Of a stretch of 64,000 bases of DNA, positions 47,607 through 56,221 are shown in pieces. This stretch comes from Cytobacillus oceanisediminis. Lineage in GTDB: Bacteria > Bacillota > Bacilli > Bacillales > Cytobacillaceae. Numbering within the stretch: the first letter of the stretch is position 1; each line of letters opens with the position of its first letter. The DNA is taken from assembly GCF_007830235.1 (NCBI RefSeq), contig NZ_VLKI01000007.1:23195-87194 (forward strand). The letters run 5' to 3'. The translations under genes and the position numbers were made by a program. The notes beneath the pieces are model-generated. The model did not search any database. It was not told where the DNA came from and worked only from the letters and a program-made list of their open reading frames with translations.

Positions 47607-49748
47607 ATGACAGAACTGCTATTAAAATATTTCCGAGCCAAGCAGCAGGAAGGTCAAACAGAGAAAGTTTATGATACACAATGTCCTTTCTGCAGTATGC
47701 AATGCAAAAAACAGGTAATTGAACAGTCTATTGTAACAAGGAAGCAATATCGGGTTCTTGGAAAAGCAAATCCTACATCACATGGACGTTTATGTATAAA
47801 AGGGTTGAATGCCCATCAGCATGCCCTGCACCCTGAACGCCTCAAATATCCGCTTCAGAAAGTCGACGGGAAATTCGAACAGGTGTCATGGGATAAAGCC
47901 ATGGGGATTATTAAGGAAAAGTTCCAAGTAATTCAATCTGAGCATGGATTAAATGCTTTGTCCGTGTATGGCGGAGGCTCTTTAACCAATGAAGCAGCTT
48001 ATCTTCTGGGCAAATTTGCGAGAGTTGCATTAAGGACGAAATATATTGATTATAATGGGCGGTTCTGCATGTCTTCGGCTGCATCGGCTGCCATTCATGC
48101 TTTCGGGCTGGACCGGGGAATGACGAATGGATTAAATGATATTCCGCTGGCTGAATGTATCATTCTGGCGGGAACCAATATTGCTGAATGCCAGCCAACA
48201 CTTCTTCCTTATTTTGAGAAAGCGAAGGAGAACGGAGCTTTTATTATCGCCATTGATCCGCGGGAGACTGCCACAACTAAAATGGCAGACTTGCACTTAA
48301 AACCGAAGCCGGGCAGCGATGCAGCCTTGGCAAACGGGATTTTGAAGGCCCTGGTAGAAGAAAAAGAGATTGACCTTCCGTTTATAGAGGGGAGGACAAA
48401 AGGATTTGAAGAAATTAAGGCCTATTTAGGCACCCTTACGTTAGAAGAAGTTGAAGAATTGACAGGGGTACCTGCAAATCAAATTAGGAAAACGGCTATT
48501 ATGTTTGGGAAAGCAGCAACCGGAATGATTTTTACAGCAAGGGGCGTTGAACAGCAAACAGATGGATACCACACTGTCCGCAATTTTTTAAATATTCTTT
48601 TAATAACAGGGAAAATTGGTATGCCTGGATGCGGCTATGGGGCAATCACGGGACAGGGAAACGGCCAGGGAGGACGGGAGCATGGCCTTAAAGCTGATCA
48701 GCTCCCCGGTTACCGTTCCATTGAAAATCCGGATCATCGCCATTATATCGCACGTGTTTGGAATATACGCGAAAGTGAATTGCCCGGCAAAGGTGTCTCT
48801 GCTTATGAAATGATGAATAAAATCGAGGATGGCGAGATAAAAGGAATGCTATTAATGGGCTCAAATCCCATCGTCTCTAACCCGAATGCAGACTTTGTGA
48901 AAAAAGCCCTGGAAAAACTCGACTTTCTTGTTGCTGCCGATATGTTTATTTCAGAAACAGCAATGCTGGCCGATTTGATCCTGCCGGTAACTTCTTATTT
49001 GGAAAACGAGGGAACGATGACGAATCTGGAAGGAAGAGTGCTGCTTCGCCCGGCAAGCAAGCCGTGTCCTGGAGAAGTAAAACATGATTGGCAAATCATT
49101 TGTGAGATTTCCAGAATGCTAGGGAAGGAAGATTATTTTTCTTTTTCTGGACCAGAAGAAATATTCAATGAACTAAGAGAAGCCAGCAGGGGAGGTACTG
49201 CCGATTATTACGGCATCAATTACGATCGTCTTAAAAAGGGGGAAGGAATTCTATGGCCTTGCCCGGATCCTGACCATAAAGGAACTGAAAGGCTTTTTGA
49301 AAATTCCTTTGCCCACGAAGACGGAAAAGCTGTGATGATACCTGTGTCCAATACATCTGAAATAGCAAAAGAGGCAACTGATGGGGAATATCCGCTGTTC
49401 CTTACGACAGGAAGAGTAATTTCCCATTATTTAACCGGAGTTCAGACAAGAAAAAGTCCATCACTAGCGGCAAGAAACTTTGAGTCTTTTGCTGAAATTC
49501 ATCCGGAAACCGCTAAGAAGTTCGGCATTCAGAATAAGTCATTGATTAAGATTAAATCAAAAAAAGGCAGCATTATTGTTAGGAGCCAATGGACAGAAGA
49601 TATCAGGCAGGATACCATTTTTGTTCCTTTTCATTGGGCTGAAAACCAAAATGTCAATCTCCTGGTATCGGATCAGCTCGATCCTGTTTGCCGTATGCCA
49701 GGTTTTAAAGTTACTGCGGTGAACGTAAGTCACTTAGAAAAACTATAA
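47607..49748 (+). CDS. nasC: Assimilatory nitrate reductase catalytic subunit NasC
   Basis: This 713-residue molybdopterin enzyme reduces nitrate to nitrite in the cytoplasm. The N-terminal [4Fe-4S] site is CPFCSMQC plus GRLCIKG; Mo-bisMGD-binding signatures include GRFCMSSAASAAIHAFGLDR, TARGVEQQTDGYHTVRN, GYGAITGQGNGQGGREHG and the C-terminal FLTTGRVISHYLTGVQTRKS. Length fits NasC of B. subtilis. AAAGGAATGAG precedes the ATG, 32 bp after nasB. It takes electrons from NasB; nitrite passes to NasDE. Confidence 0.95.
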   Translation: MTELLLKYFRAKQQEGQTEKVYDTQCPFCSMQCKKQVIEQSIVTRKQYRVLGKANPTSHGRLCIKGLNAHQHALHPERLKYPLQKVDGKFEQVSWDKAMGIIKEKFQVIQSEHGLNALSVYGGGSLTNEAAYLLGKFARVALRTKYIDYNGRFCMSSAASAAIHAFGLDRGMTNGLNDIPLAECIILAGTNIAECQPTLLPYFEKAKENGAFIIAIDPRETATTKMADLHLKPKPGSDAALANGILKALVEEKEIDLPFIEGRTKGFEEIKAYLGTLTLEEVEELTGVPANQIRKTAIMFGKAATGMIFTARGVEQQTDGYHTVRNFLNILLITGKIGMPGCGYGAITGQGNGQGGREHGLKADQLPGYRSIENPDHRHYIARVWNIRESELPGKGVSAYEMMNKIEDGEIKGMLLMGSNPIVSNPNADFVKKALEKLDFLVAADMFISETAMLADLILPVTSYLENEGTMTNLEGRVLLRPASKPCPGEVKHDWQIICEISRMLGKEDYFSFSGPEEIFNELREASRGGTADYYGINYDRLKKGEGILWPCPDPDHKGTERLFENSFAHEDGKAVMIPVSNTSEIAKEATDGEYPLFLTTGRVISHYLTGVQTRKSPSLAARNFESFAEIHPETAKKFGIQNKSLIKIKSKKGSIIVRSQWTEDIRQDTIFVPFHWAENQNVNLLVSDQLDPVCRMPGFKVTAVNVSHLEKL

Positions 49749-49808
49749 GTTTAATAGGAGATATTTTATTCTAATAAATTCAAATGATCGGGGAGGCTGT
49801 TTTTAAAA

Positions 49809-52223
49809 ATGGAAAAGAAGAAATTGGTCCTTGTTGGGAATGGAATGGCTGGTGTCAGGGCAGTGGAAGAAATTTTAAGGGTCGCTCCGGAGAAGTTTGA
49901 AATTACGATATTTGGAAGTGAGCCCCATCCCAATTATAATCGCATTCTATTATCAAAAGTTTTACAGGGGGATACAGAAGTAAAGGATATTACCCTGAAT
50001 GATTGGGATTGGTATGAAGCCAACAATATTAGATTATATACAGATGAAACGGTAGTGAAGGCAGATCCTGGCAGGAAGGTCGTCGTCTCAGATAAAGGAA
50101 GAATTGAACCATATGATGAGCTCATCCTTGCAACGGGGTCAGTGCCATTCATCCTTCCAATACCGGGAGCTGATAAGGAGGGAGTTACAGCTTTTCGGGA
50201 TCTGGAGGATACCGATAAAATGCTGCAGGCTTCGAAAAAATATAAAAAGGCGGCTGTCATCGGCGGGGGATTGCTTGGTTTGGAGGCAGCAAGAGGCTTA
50301 TTAAATTTAGGCATGGAAGTATCTGTGATTCATATCTCCCCTTATTTAATGGAAAGACAGCTGGACGAAACAGCAGGAAAGCTATTACAAAAAGAACTTG
50401 AAAAACAGGGAATGAACTTTTTACTTGAAAAACAAACACAGGCCATTATCGGAAATGAACGGGTGGAAGGCTTGACCTTCAGTGACGGTACTGTGCTGGA
50501 AGCTGATTTGGTTGTAATGGCTGTTGGAATCCGTCCGAATATTAAACTTGCGCAGGAAAGTGGATTACAAGTGAATCGTGGCATTGTGGTAAATGATTTT
50601 CTCGAAACGAGTATTCCCCATATTTATTCAGTCGGAGAATGTGCCGAGCATAATGGTATTCCATATGGTCTGGTCGCCCCTCTATATGAACAGGGGAAAG
50701 TGCTGGCCAAACATATTTGCGGGGTGGAAACAGCCCCTTATAAAGGTTCTGTTCTTTCAACCCAGCTCAAAGTATCAGGTGTGGAAGTATTCTCTGCAGG
50801 AGATTTTTTAGAAGATAAAGAGAAAAAAGCCTTAAAAGTATTTGATGACCATGAAGGTGTCTATAAGAAAATAGTCTTTCGTGGAAATCTGATCGTAGGA
50901 GCGGTTCTTTTTGGAGACAGCCATGAAGGAAATCGTCTTTTCTCCCTGATTAAAAAGCAGGCCGATATCTCTGAAACTGCGAAGGTCTCCCTATTACAGC
51001 CGGTTGGCCAGGATACGGGAGATAGCCTGGTCGCCGAAATGAGCAGCGAAGAAATAGTGTGCGGATGCAATGGTGTTTCAAAAGGCACGATCATTGAAGC
51101 CATTCAAGCTGAAGGATGCACAACAGTAGATCAAATTAAAGCCTGTACAAGTGCTTCCCGTTCCTGCGGAGGCTGTAAACCGCTGGTAGCTGATTTGCTT
51201 CAGCATTCGCTTGGAGCAGAGTTTGATCAAACCATCCAAAAAGAAGCGATCTGCAGCTGTACTTCATTATCGAGGGATGAAGTAGTTGAAGGAATACGAT
51301 CAAAAGGGCTAACCCATGTAAAGGAAGTAATGAATGTCCTGGGCTGGGTTTCTGAAGAAGGTTGTTCCAAATGCCGTCCAGCCATCAATTATTATTTGGG
51401 AATGGTTCATCCAACCCGATATGAGGATGAACGGGAATCTCGGTATGTAAATGAAAGAATGCATGCCAATATACAAAAAGACGGCACCTATTCAGTGGTT
51501 CCAAGGATGTACGGCGGGGTAACGAATTCGAAAGATTTGCGCAAGATTGCCGATGTTGTTGATAAATATGAAATTCCTTTAGTAAAGGTAACGGGGGGCC
51601 AACGGATTGATTTATTCGGTGTAAAAAAAGAAGATTTGCCTAAAGTATGGTCCGACTTGGATATGCCATCAGGCTATGCGTATGGAAAATCGCTTCGTAC
51701 TGTCAAAACTTGTGTCGGCGAGCAATTCTGCCGTTTCGGAACCCAGGATTCAATGGGGGTTGGGGTAGCATTGGAAAAGAAATTTGAAGGATTGCAGACT
51801 CCCCATAAAGTCAAAATGGCAGTATCCGCTTGCCCAAGAAGCTGTGCTGAGTCAGGGTTTAAGGATATCGGTTTTATTGGCATAGACGGCGGCTGGGAAA
51901 TCTATGTGGGCGGCAATGGAGGCACCCATGTAAGAGGCGGAGATTTGCTTTATAAAGTGAAGACAGATGAAGAATTGATGGAAATCACAGGTGCTTACCT
52001 TCAATACTACAGAGAAACGGCCAGTTATTTGGAACGTACCTCCGCGTGGGTTGACCGTGTAGGTCTGGCACATATCCAGTCGGTCCTGGATGATAAAGAG
52101 AAGCGCAAAGAATTAAATGCCCGGATGGATGAGGCGCTATCAGTATACAAAGATCCTTGGAAAGAGATTATCAATAACAATAAAACAAAAAATGAGTTAT
52201 TTGAAAGTCTTGTAAGATCATAA
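49809..52223 (+). CDS. nasD: Nitrite reductase large subunit NasD/NirB
   Basis: This 804-residue NADH-dependent siroheme nitrite reductase converts nitrite to ammonium. It has an FAD/NAD module (VLVGNGMAGVRAVEEIL, AVIGGGLLGLEAARGL), BFD-like [2Fe-2S] domains (VCGCNGVSKGT...CGGCKP and CSCTSLSRDE...CSKCRP) and an intact siroheme-[4Fe-4S] site, CVGEQFC plus ACPRSCAESG. The siroheme ligands that are missing in NasB are all here. The spacer of 60 bp from nasC contains GGGGAGG before the ATG. Confidence 0.95.
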   Translation: MEKKKLVLVGNGMAGVRAVEEILRVAPEKFEITIFGSEPHPNYNRILLSKVLQGDTEVKDITLNDWDWYEANNIRLYTDETVVKADPGRKVVVSDKGRIEPYDELILATGSVPFILPIPGADKEGVTAFRDLEDTDKMLQASKKYKKAAVIGGGLLGLEAARGLLNLGMEVSVIHISPYLMERQLDETAGKLLQKELEKQGMNFLLEKQTQAIIGNERVEGLTFSDGTVLEADLVVMAVGIRPNIKLAQESGLQVNRGIVVNDFLETSIPHIYSVGECAEHNGIPYGLVAPLYEQGKVLAKHICGVETAPYKGSVLSTQLKVSGVEVFSAGDFLEDKEKKALKVFDDHEGVYKKIVFRGNLIVGAVLFGDSHEGNRLFSLIKKQADISETAKVSLLQPVGQDTGDSLVAEMSSEEIVCGCNGVSKGTIIEAIQAEGCTTVDQIKACTSASRSCGGCKPLVADLLQHSLGAEFDQTIQKEAICSCTSLSRDEVVEGIRSKGLTHVKEVMNVLGWVSEEGCSKCRPAINYYLGMVHPTRYEDERESRYVNERMHANIQKDGTYSVVPRMYGGVTNSKDLRKIADVVDKYEIPLVKVTGGQRIDLFGVKKEDLPKVWSDLDMPSGYAYGKSLRTVKTCVGEQFCRFGTQDSMGVGVALEKKFEGLQTPHKVKMAVSACPRSCAESGFKDIGFIGIDGGWEIYVGGNGGTHVRGGDLLYKVKTDEELMEITGAYLQYYRETASYLERTSAWVDRVGLAHIQSVLDDKEKRKELNARMDEALSVYKDPWKEIINNNKTKNELFESLVRS

Positions 52224-52247
52224 ATCATAGGATTGGAGGAGTTTCCA

Positions 52248-52574
52248 TTGTTAAATAAAAGTGTTGTCAAGGTTCTGATAGGCTCTATGCATGAATTGCC
52301 GGAAAAACTGGGAAAAACGGTTAAAGTCAATGGAACTGATATTGCTGTGTTCAGATTATCTAATGGCAAAATCCGTGCAATAGAAAATAGATGTCCCCAT
52401 AAAGGCGGTGTACTGACTGAGGGCTTGGTCAGCGGAGATTCTGTTTTTTGCCCCATGCATGATTGGAAAATTTGTCTGGAAGACGGCAAAGTGCAAGCTC
52501 CTGATACAGGGTGTGTTCAAACTTATAAAACAGTTGTTGAGAATGGCACAGTCTATCTTATAATAGAAGAATAA
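52248..52574 (+). CDS. nasE: Nitrite reductase small subunit NasE/NirD
   Basis: This 108-residue Rieske-fold protein has the motifs [12 protein letters not shown] (C-x-H) and [13 protein letters not shown] (C-x-x-H), so it should carry a [2Fe-2S] cluster, unlike some NirD proteins that lack it. It pairs with NasD. I chose TTG 52248: GGAGGAG lies six bases upstream, whereas the in-frame TTG at 52233 overlaps it. The resulting length agrees with NasE of B. subtilis (106 aa). Confidence 0.92.
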   Translation: MLNKSVVKVLIGSMHELPEKLGKTVKVNGTDIAVFRLSNGKIRAIENRCPHKGGVLTEGLVSGDSVFCPMHDWKICLEDGKVQAPDTGCVQTYKTVVENGTVYLIIEE

Positions 52575-52601
52575 AAGAAGATTAGGCTGGAGGTTTTTTG
52601 G

Positions 52602-53417
52602 ATGAAAAAGCTGGAGGGAAAGCGAATTGCTATCCTTGGATCAAGAAAAATAGAAGAAATAAGCAAAATCGTTGAAAATCTGGGGGGTATCGCTGTAAGC
52701 AGACCTGCGCAAGGTACATCCTTGCGAGTAGATACCAAATTAAAAGAGCATATACAACGGATTACAGCAGGCAAGTTTGATTGGATTATCTTTACCACTG
52801 GTATAGGTGTGGAGACCTTGTATAATACAGCTTTAGAAATGGGGATAGGAGAAGAGTTTATTGAGACTCTGCATAATACAAGAATTGCTGCGCGAGGCTA
52901 TAAAACGGTTAATTTGCTAAAAAAGCTGGGACTATCACCTGAAGTCCGGGATGACGATGGAAGTACCGCAGGGCTGGTGCGCAGCCTAGCAGCTTATTCT
53001 TTACAGAAAAGCAATGTGGCTCTTCAGCTTCATGGCGACCCTGCACCAAGGCTAATCCAGTGGCTGGACGAACAGCATGCTCAATATGAAGAAATTCTTC
53101 CGTATATCCACAATCCGCCGGAAACGGAAGTAATGGAAAGACTTCTTTCTGAGCTGCTTGAAGGAAAACTGGAAGCTGCGGTTTTTACGAGTACTCCACA
53201 GGTTCGTCATTTAATTCAATATGCACGTAAACAGGATGCCGAAAATCAATTGAAAAGGGCTTTCTCCGATAAAGTTATTGCTTTGGCAGTCGGTAAGGTA
53301 ACCGCACAAGCTTTATATGATGAAGGAATAAATCGGGTGATTTTCCCCAAGGTGGAGAGAATGGGCAGTGCTATTGTAGAACTGGCCAATTACTACCAGA
53401 TGAATACCGGCGATTAA
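52602..53417 (+). CDS. Uroporphyrinogen-III synthase-like protein
   Basis: This 271-residue protein matches the HemD family, which closes hydroxymethylbilane to uroporphyrinogen III, the branch point to heme and siroheme. Features are RIAILGSRKIEEISKIVENL, DWIIFTTGIGVETLYNTAL, AARGYKTVNLLKKLGLSPEV and GSTAGLVRSLA, with a second half VFTSTPQVRHLIQYARKQD. CTGGAGG lies upstream of the ATG. B. subtilis has no such gene between nasE and nasF. It may enhance siroheme supply for NasD; the divergent sequence leaves room for another function. Confidence 0.82.
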   Translation: MKKLEGKRIAILGSRKIEEISKIVENLGGIAVSRPAQGTSLRVDTKLKEHIQRITAGKFDWIIFTTGIGVETLYNTALEMGIGEEFIETLHNTRIAARGYKTVNLLKKLGLSPEVRDDDGSTAGLVRSLAAYSLQKSNVALQLHGDPAPRLIQWLDEQHAQYEEILPYIHNPPETEVMERLLSELLEGKLEAAVFTSTPQVRHLIQYARKQDAENQLKRAFSDKVIALAVGKVTAQALYDEGINRVIFPKVERMGSAIVELANYYQMNTGD

Positions 53418-53440
53418 AAAGAAGGCAAAGGGGTGGGGAC

Positions 53441-54922
53441 TTGAAAAAAGGTAAGGTATTTCTTGTAGGAGCAGGTCCTGGGGATGAAGGCTTGATGACA
53501 ATTAAAGGGTTAAAAGCAATTCAGCAAGCAGATGTTATTTTATATGACCGGCTTATAAATCCCAGATTATTAGAGTATGCCCCTTCCCATTGTGAGTTGA
53601 TTTATTGCGGGAAATTTCCGCAGCAGCATTTACTTAAACAGGAATTAATCAATGATTTTCTCATTCAAAAAGCAATGGACGGATGCAGCGTTGTCCGCTT
53701 AAAAGGCGGTGACCCGGGAGTTTTTGGCAGAGTCGGCGAGGAAGCCGAAGCGCTTGTAACAAATGAAATTCCTTTTGAAATTGTTCCGGGAGTATCCTCC
53801 GGAATTGCGGCACCTTTATATGCAGGCATCCCTGTTACACATCGCGAATATGGTGTTTCCTTTGCGGTGGTAACTGCGCATGACAAATCGAAGGAAGGGA
53901 AGCCCAATATCGATTGGGCCGGATTAGTTGCTAGTGTCGATACCATTGCCTTTTATATGGGTGTATCCAACATCTCCTTTATTGCTGAAAATCTTATCCT
54001 GCATGGAAAACCGGAAGAAACCCCGGTCATTCTTATCCAATGGGGGACGTATGGAAGGCAGCAGACAGTGCAAGGAACACTGAGGAATATTGCAAAAAAA
54101 GTGAAGGAGACAGGAATTAAAAATCCTGCTATTACTTTAGTTGGTGATATTGTTTCTGTAAGGGATAAATTAAAATGGTTTGAAAAAAAGCCTTTGTATG
54201 GAAGGCAAATTCTTTTAGCTCGTACCGGTACCGCTAAAAGCCTTGTAGCGGAAATGTTAAAAGATCAGGGTGCCGATGTCATTGAATTTCCGAAGTGGGC
54301 TAAAAAAGAAGTTCAGATAAATGAAACCATCCTTAATCAATTATTTATGTATGAGCGGATTTTATTCACCTCGCCTGAGAGCATCAATGAGTTTTTTGAT
54401 TTATTGATTAGCAGAAAAATAGATATTAGAAACCTGCACGCAACAATTTACTGTTTGTCTAAAAAATCGTTAAAGGTCTTAATGGAGCGTGGATTATCTG
54501 GTCATCTGGCGGATGATATGAATCATTGCGGAGGGCTTTTAATTATTGGTAACCGGAAAATGGATGAAAATAGAGGCTATTATCTTGACCGTTATGGAAA
54601 ACATGATATTTTCCAGACCAGCGAAACAATCCTAGATGAAGCTTTTGTTCCTGTGGTAAAAAATATGCTTATGGAAGCTTCACTTGATACAATCGTATTT
54701 CCAAGCAGTTCCTCTGTGGATGCCTTTATCGAAAATGGAAGTCCATATGGTATAGTGGCAGAAGAAATCTTAAAAAACTTAACGATCGTTTGCATGGGAA
54801 GCAGTTCGGAGAAGCGAATCAGGGAGTTTGGGTTTGAGCCCGATTCTATCCCTGCAGAACCATGTCCATCTAAGTTGCTGGAGGTATTAATTCTAAATAA
54901 AATGCGGGAAAAAGTTATTTGA
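53441..54922 (+). CDS. nasF: Uroporphyrinogen-III C-methyltransferase NasF, HemD-like C-terminus
   Basis: This 493-residue fusion has an N-terminal SUMT domain (KGKVFLVGAGPGDEGLMTIK, ADVILYDRLINPRLL, VVRLKGGDPGVFGRVGEEAE, VPGVSSGIAAPLYAGIPVTH), which makes precorrin-2 using SAM, and a C-terminal ~235 residues resembling uroporphyrinogen-III synthase (QILLARTGTAKSLVAEMLKD, ILFTSPESINEFFDLL). It supplies siroheme precursor to NasD. TTG 53441 follows AGGGGTGGGG. Its length matches the 483-residue NasF of B. subtilis. It is the last nas gene; a terminator follows. Confidence 0.92.
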   Translation: MKKGKVFLVGAGPGDEGLMTIKGLKAIQQADVILYDRLINPRLLEYAPSHCELIYCGKFPQQHLLKQELINDFLIQKAMDGCSVVRLKGGDPGVFGRVGEEAEALVTNEIPFEIVPGVSSGIAAPLYAGIPVTHREYGVSFAVVTAHDKSKEGKPNIDWAGLVASVDTIAFYMGVSNISFIAENLILHGKPEETPVILIQWGTYGRQQTVQGTLRNIAKKVKETGIKNPAITLVGDIVSVRDKLKWFEKKPLYGRQILLARTGTAKSLVAEMLKDQGADVIEFPKWAKKEVQINETILNQLFMYERILFTSPESINEFFDLLISRKIDIRNLHATIYCLSKKSLKVLMERGLSGHLADDMNHCGGLLIIGNRKMDENRGYYLDRYGKHDIFQTSETILDEAFVPVVKNMLMEASLDTIVFPSSSSVDAFIENGSPYGIVAEEILKNLTIVCMGSSSEKRIREFGFEPDSIPAEPCPSKLLEVLILNKMREKVI

Positions 54923-54951
54923 ACATTATAAAACGATAAATGGTTTCTATT

Positions 54952-54983
54952 CCGGCCCGTACAAAAATGAGGGTCGGTTTTTT
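54952..54983 (+). terminator. Terminator of the nas operon
   Basis: CCGGCCC (54952-54958) pairs with GGGTCGG (54971-54977, one G-T pair), followed by TTTTTT. Confidence 0.85.
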
Positions 54984-55046
54984 AACTTTTAATTATGGGG
55001 TTAGAAGCTAATTTAAATTATTTCACAATTTTTTCACCAAATGATA

Positions 55047-55075
55047 TTGAAAGGGTTTTCACCACGTGCTATTAT
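55047..55075 (+). promoter_or_regulatory. Predicted promoter of the LacI-type regulator
   Basis: TTGAAA (55047-55052), a 17-base spacer and TATTAT (55070-55075). The operator at 55079 overlaps the expected start point, so autorepression is likely. Confidence 0.65.
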
Positions 55076-55078
55076 TAC

Positions 55079-55098
55079 TTACGTAAACGTTTTCGTCA
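55079..55098. promoter_or_regulatory. LacI-type operator (imperfect)
   Basis: TTACGTAAACGTTTTCGTCA is centred on AAACGTTT and differs from the perfect copy at 56161 in the right half. It lies just downstream of the -10 box. Confidence 0.7.
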
Positions 55099-55133
55099 CA
55101 TATCAAAAAAAGTAGAATCAAAGTAGGTGGGAT

Positions 55134-56141
55134 ATGTCCTATACCATCAAAGATGTTGCCAAGAAAGCAAATGTTTCTATTGCAACGGTTTCAAGAATCT
55201 TGAATGGCCAAGGCGGCTACTCGGAAAAAACCAAATCAAAGGTTTTGCAAGTAATTGAAGAGCTGGGCTACCAGCCAAATGCGGTCGCAAGAGGATTGAT
55301 TAATAAAAGAACCCATACTATCGGCGTTTTATTTCCTAAATTATCCAGTTCCCTTGTTACAGATTTACTGGATGGAATAGAAAAGGCCGCAAATGATAAC
55401 GGTTCCAGTGTAATCGTCTGCCATACAGAATCAAATGGCGAAAAAACGATAAAATACCTTCAGTTACTGATTGAAAAGCGTGTAGATGGGATCATTTTCG
55501 CAAGTGAAATTTTAAAAGAGGAATATCATCAGTACATTACAAAATCAAAGATGCCGCTGATCCTTCTCTCAACTGAGTCCTATGCCTATCCAGTTCCGTT
55601 TGTGAAGGTAAATGATTATCATGCTTCTTACTCAGCTGCTAAGTATTTAATGGATAAGGGCCATACAAAGATTGGGATGATCAGCGGAAACAAGGAGGAT
55701 ATAATCGCCGGGAAGCCGAGGATAGAAGGGTTTCAAAAAGCTCTGTCAGATCACAATATTCCCCTGGATGACCGAAATATTGTTTTTAGCAGAGGGTTTA
55801 CATTTCCTGACGGAGTCGAAGGCCTAAAGAAATTATTGGACCAGTTTCCAGATGTAACGGCAATATTTGGGGCTAGTGATGAGATTGCCATCGGTGCTTT
55901 ATCTGCAGCCTACCAGCTGGGAATAAAGGTACCTGAAGATCTGTCGGTTATGGGGTATGATAACTTGCAGCTAGCCGAAATGTCTATTCCGCCGCTGACT
56001 ACTGTTGGACAGCCGCTGGCCAAAATGGGTGAAACAGCAGCTAAAATGCTATTAAAAATGCTGGAAACAGGTGAAGTACCTGAGAGCAGAATAATGCCGC
56101 ATAAAATCATTGAAAGATTGAGTGTGAAAGAGAGGAAATAA
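55134..56141 (+). CDS. LacI-family transcriptional regulator
   Basis: This 335-residue regulator has the LacI helix-turn-helix at its start (TIKDVAKKANVSIATVSRIL) and hinge (KTKSKVLQVIEELGYQPNAV), then a periplasmic-binding-protein-like sugar domain ending in MGETAAKMLLKMLETGEVPE and RIMPHKIIERLSV. It is the likely repressor of the sugar import and alpha-glucosidase genes that follow on the same strand, as shown by matching AACGTT-centred operators upstream of itself and of the binding-protein gene. The inducer is probably an alpha-linked oligosaccharide. It resembles MalR-type regulators; I do not assign a name. Confidence 0.9.
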   Translation: MSYTIKDVAKKANVSIATVSRILNGQGGYSEKTKSKVLQVIEELGYQPNAVARGLINKRTHTIGVLFPKLSSSLVTDLLDGIEKAANDNGSSVIVCHTESNGEKTIKYLQLLIEKRVDGIIFASEILKEEYHQYITKSKMPLILLSTESYAYPVPFVKVNDYHASYSAAKYLMDKGHTKIGMISGNKEDIIAGKPRIEGFQKALSDHNIPLDDRNIVFSRGFTFPDGVEGLKKLLDQFPDVTAIFGASDEIAIGALSAAYQLGIKVPEDLSVMGYDNLQLAEMSIPPLTTVGQPLAKMGETAAKMLLKMLETGEVPESRIMPHKIIERLSVKERK

Positions 56142-56160
56142 GAACTCTCTTTTTCTTAGA

Positions 56161-56188
56161 TCATTTACGTAAACGTTTACGTAAATGA
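56161..56188. promoter_or_regulatory. Perfect 28-bp operator palindrome
   Basis: A perfect inverted repeat of 14 bp arms centred on AACGTT (half-site TCATTTACGTAAAC). A TATAAT box at 56197-56202 follows, so binding of the LacI-type protein would cover the -35 region of the binding-protein gene promoter. Confidence 0.85.
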
Positions 56189-56221
56189 ACCAAAATTATA
56201 ATCATTTAGGGGGAAAAAAAC

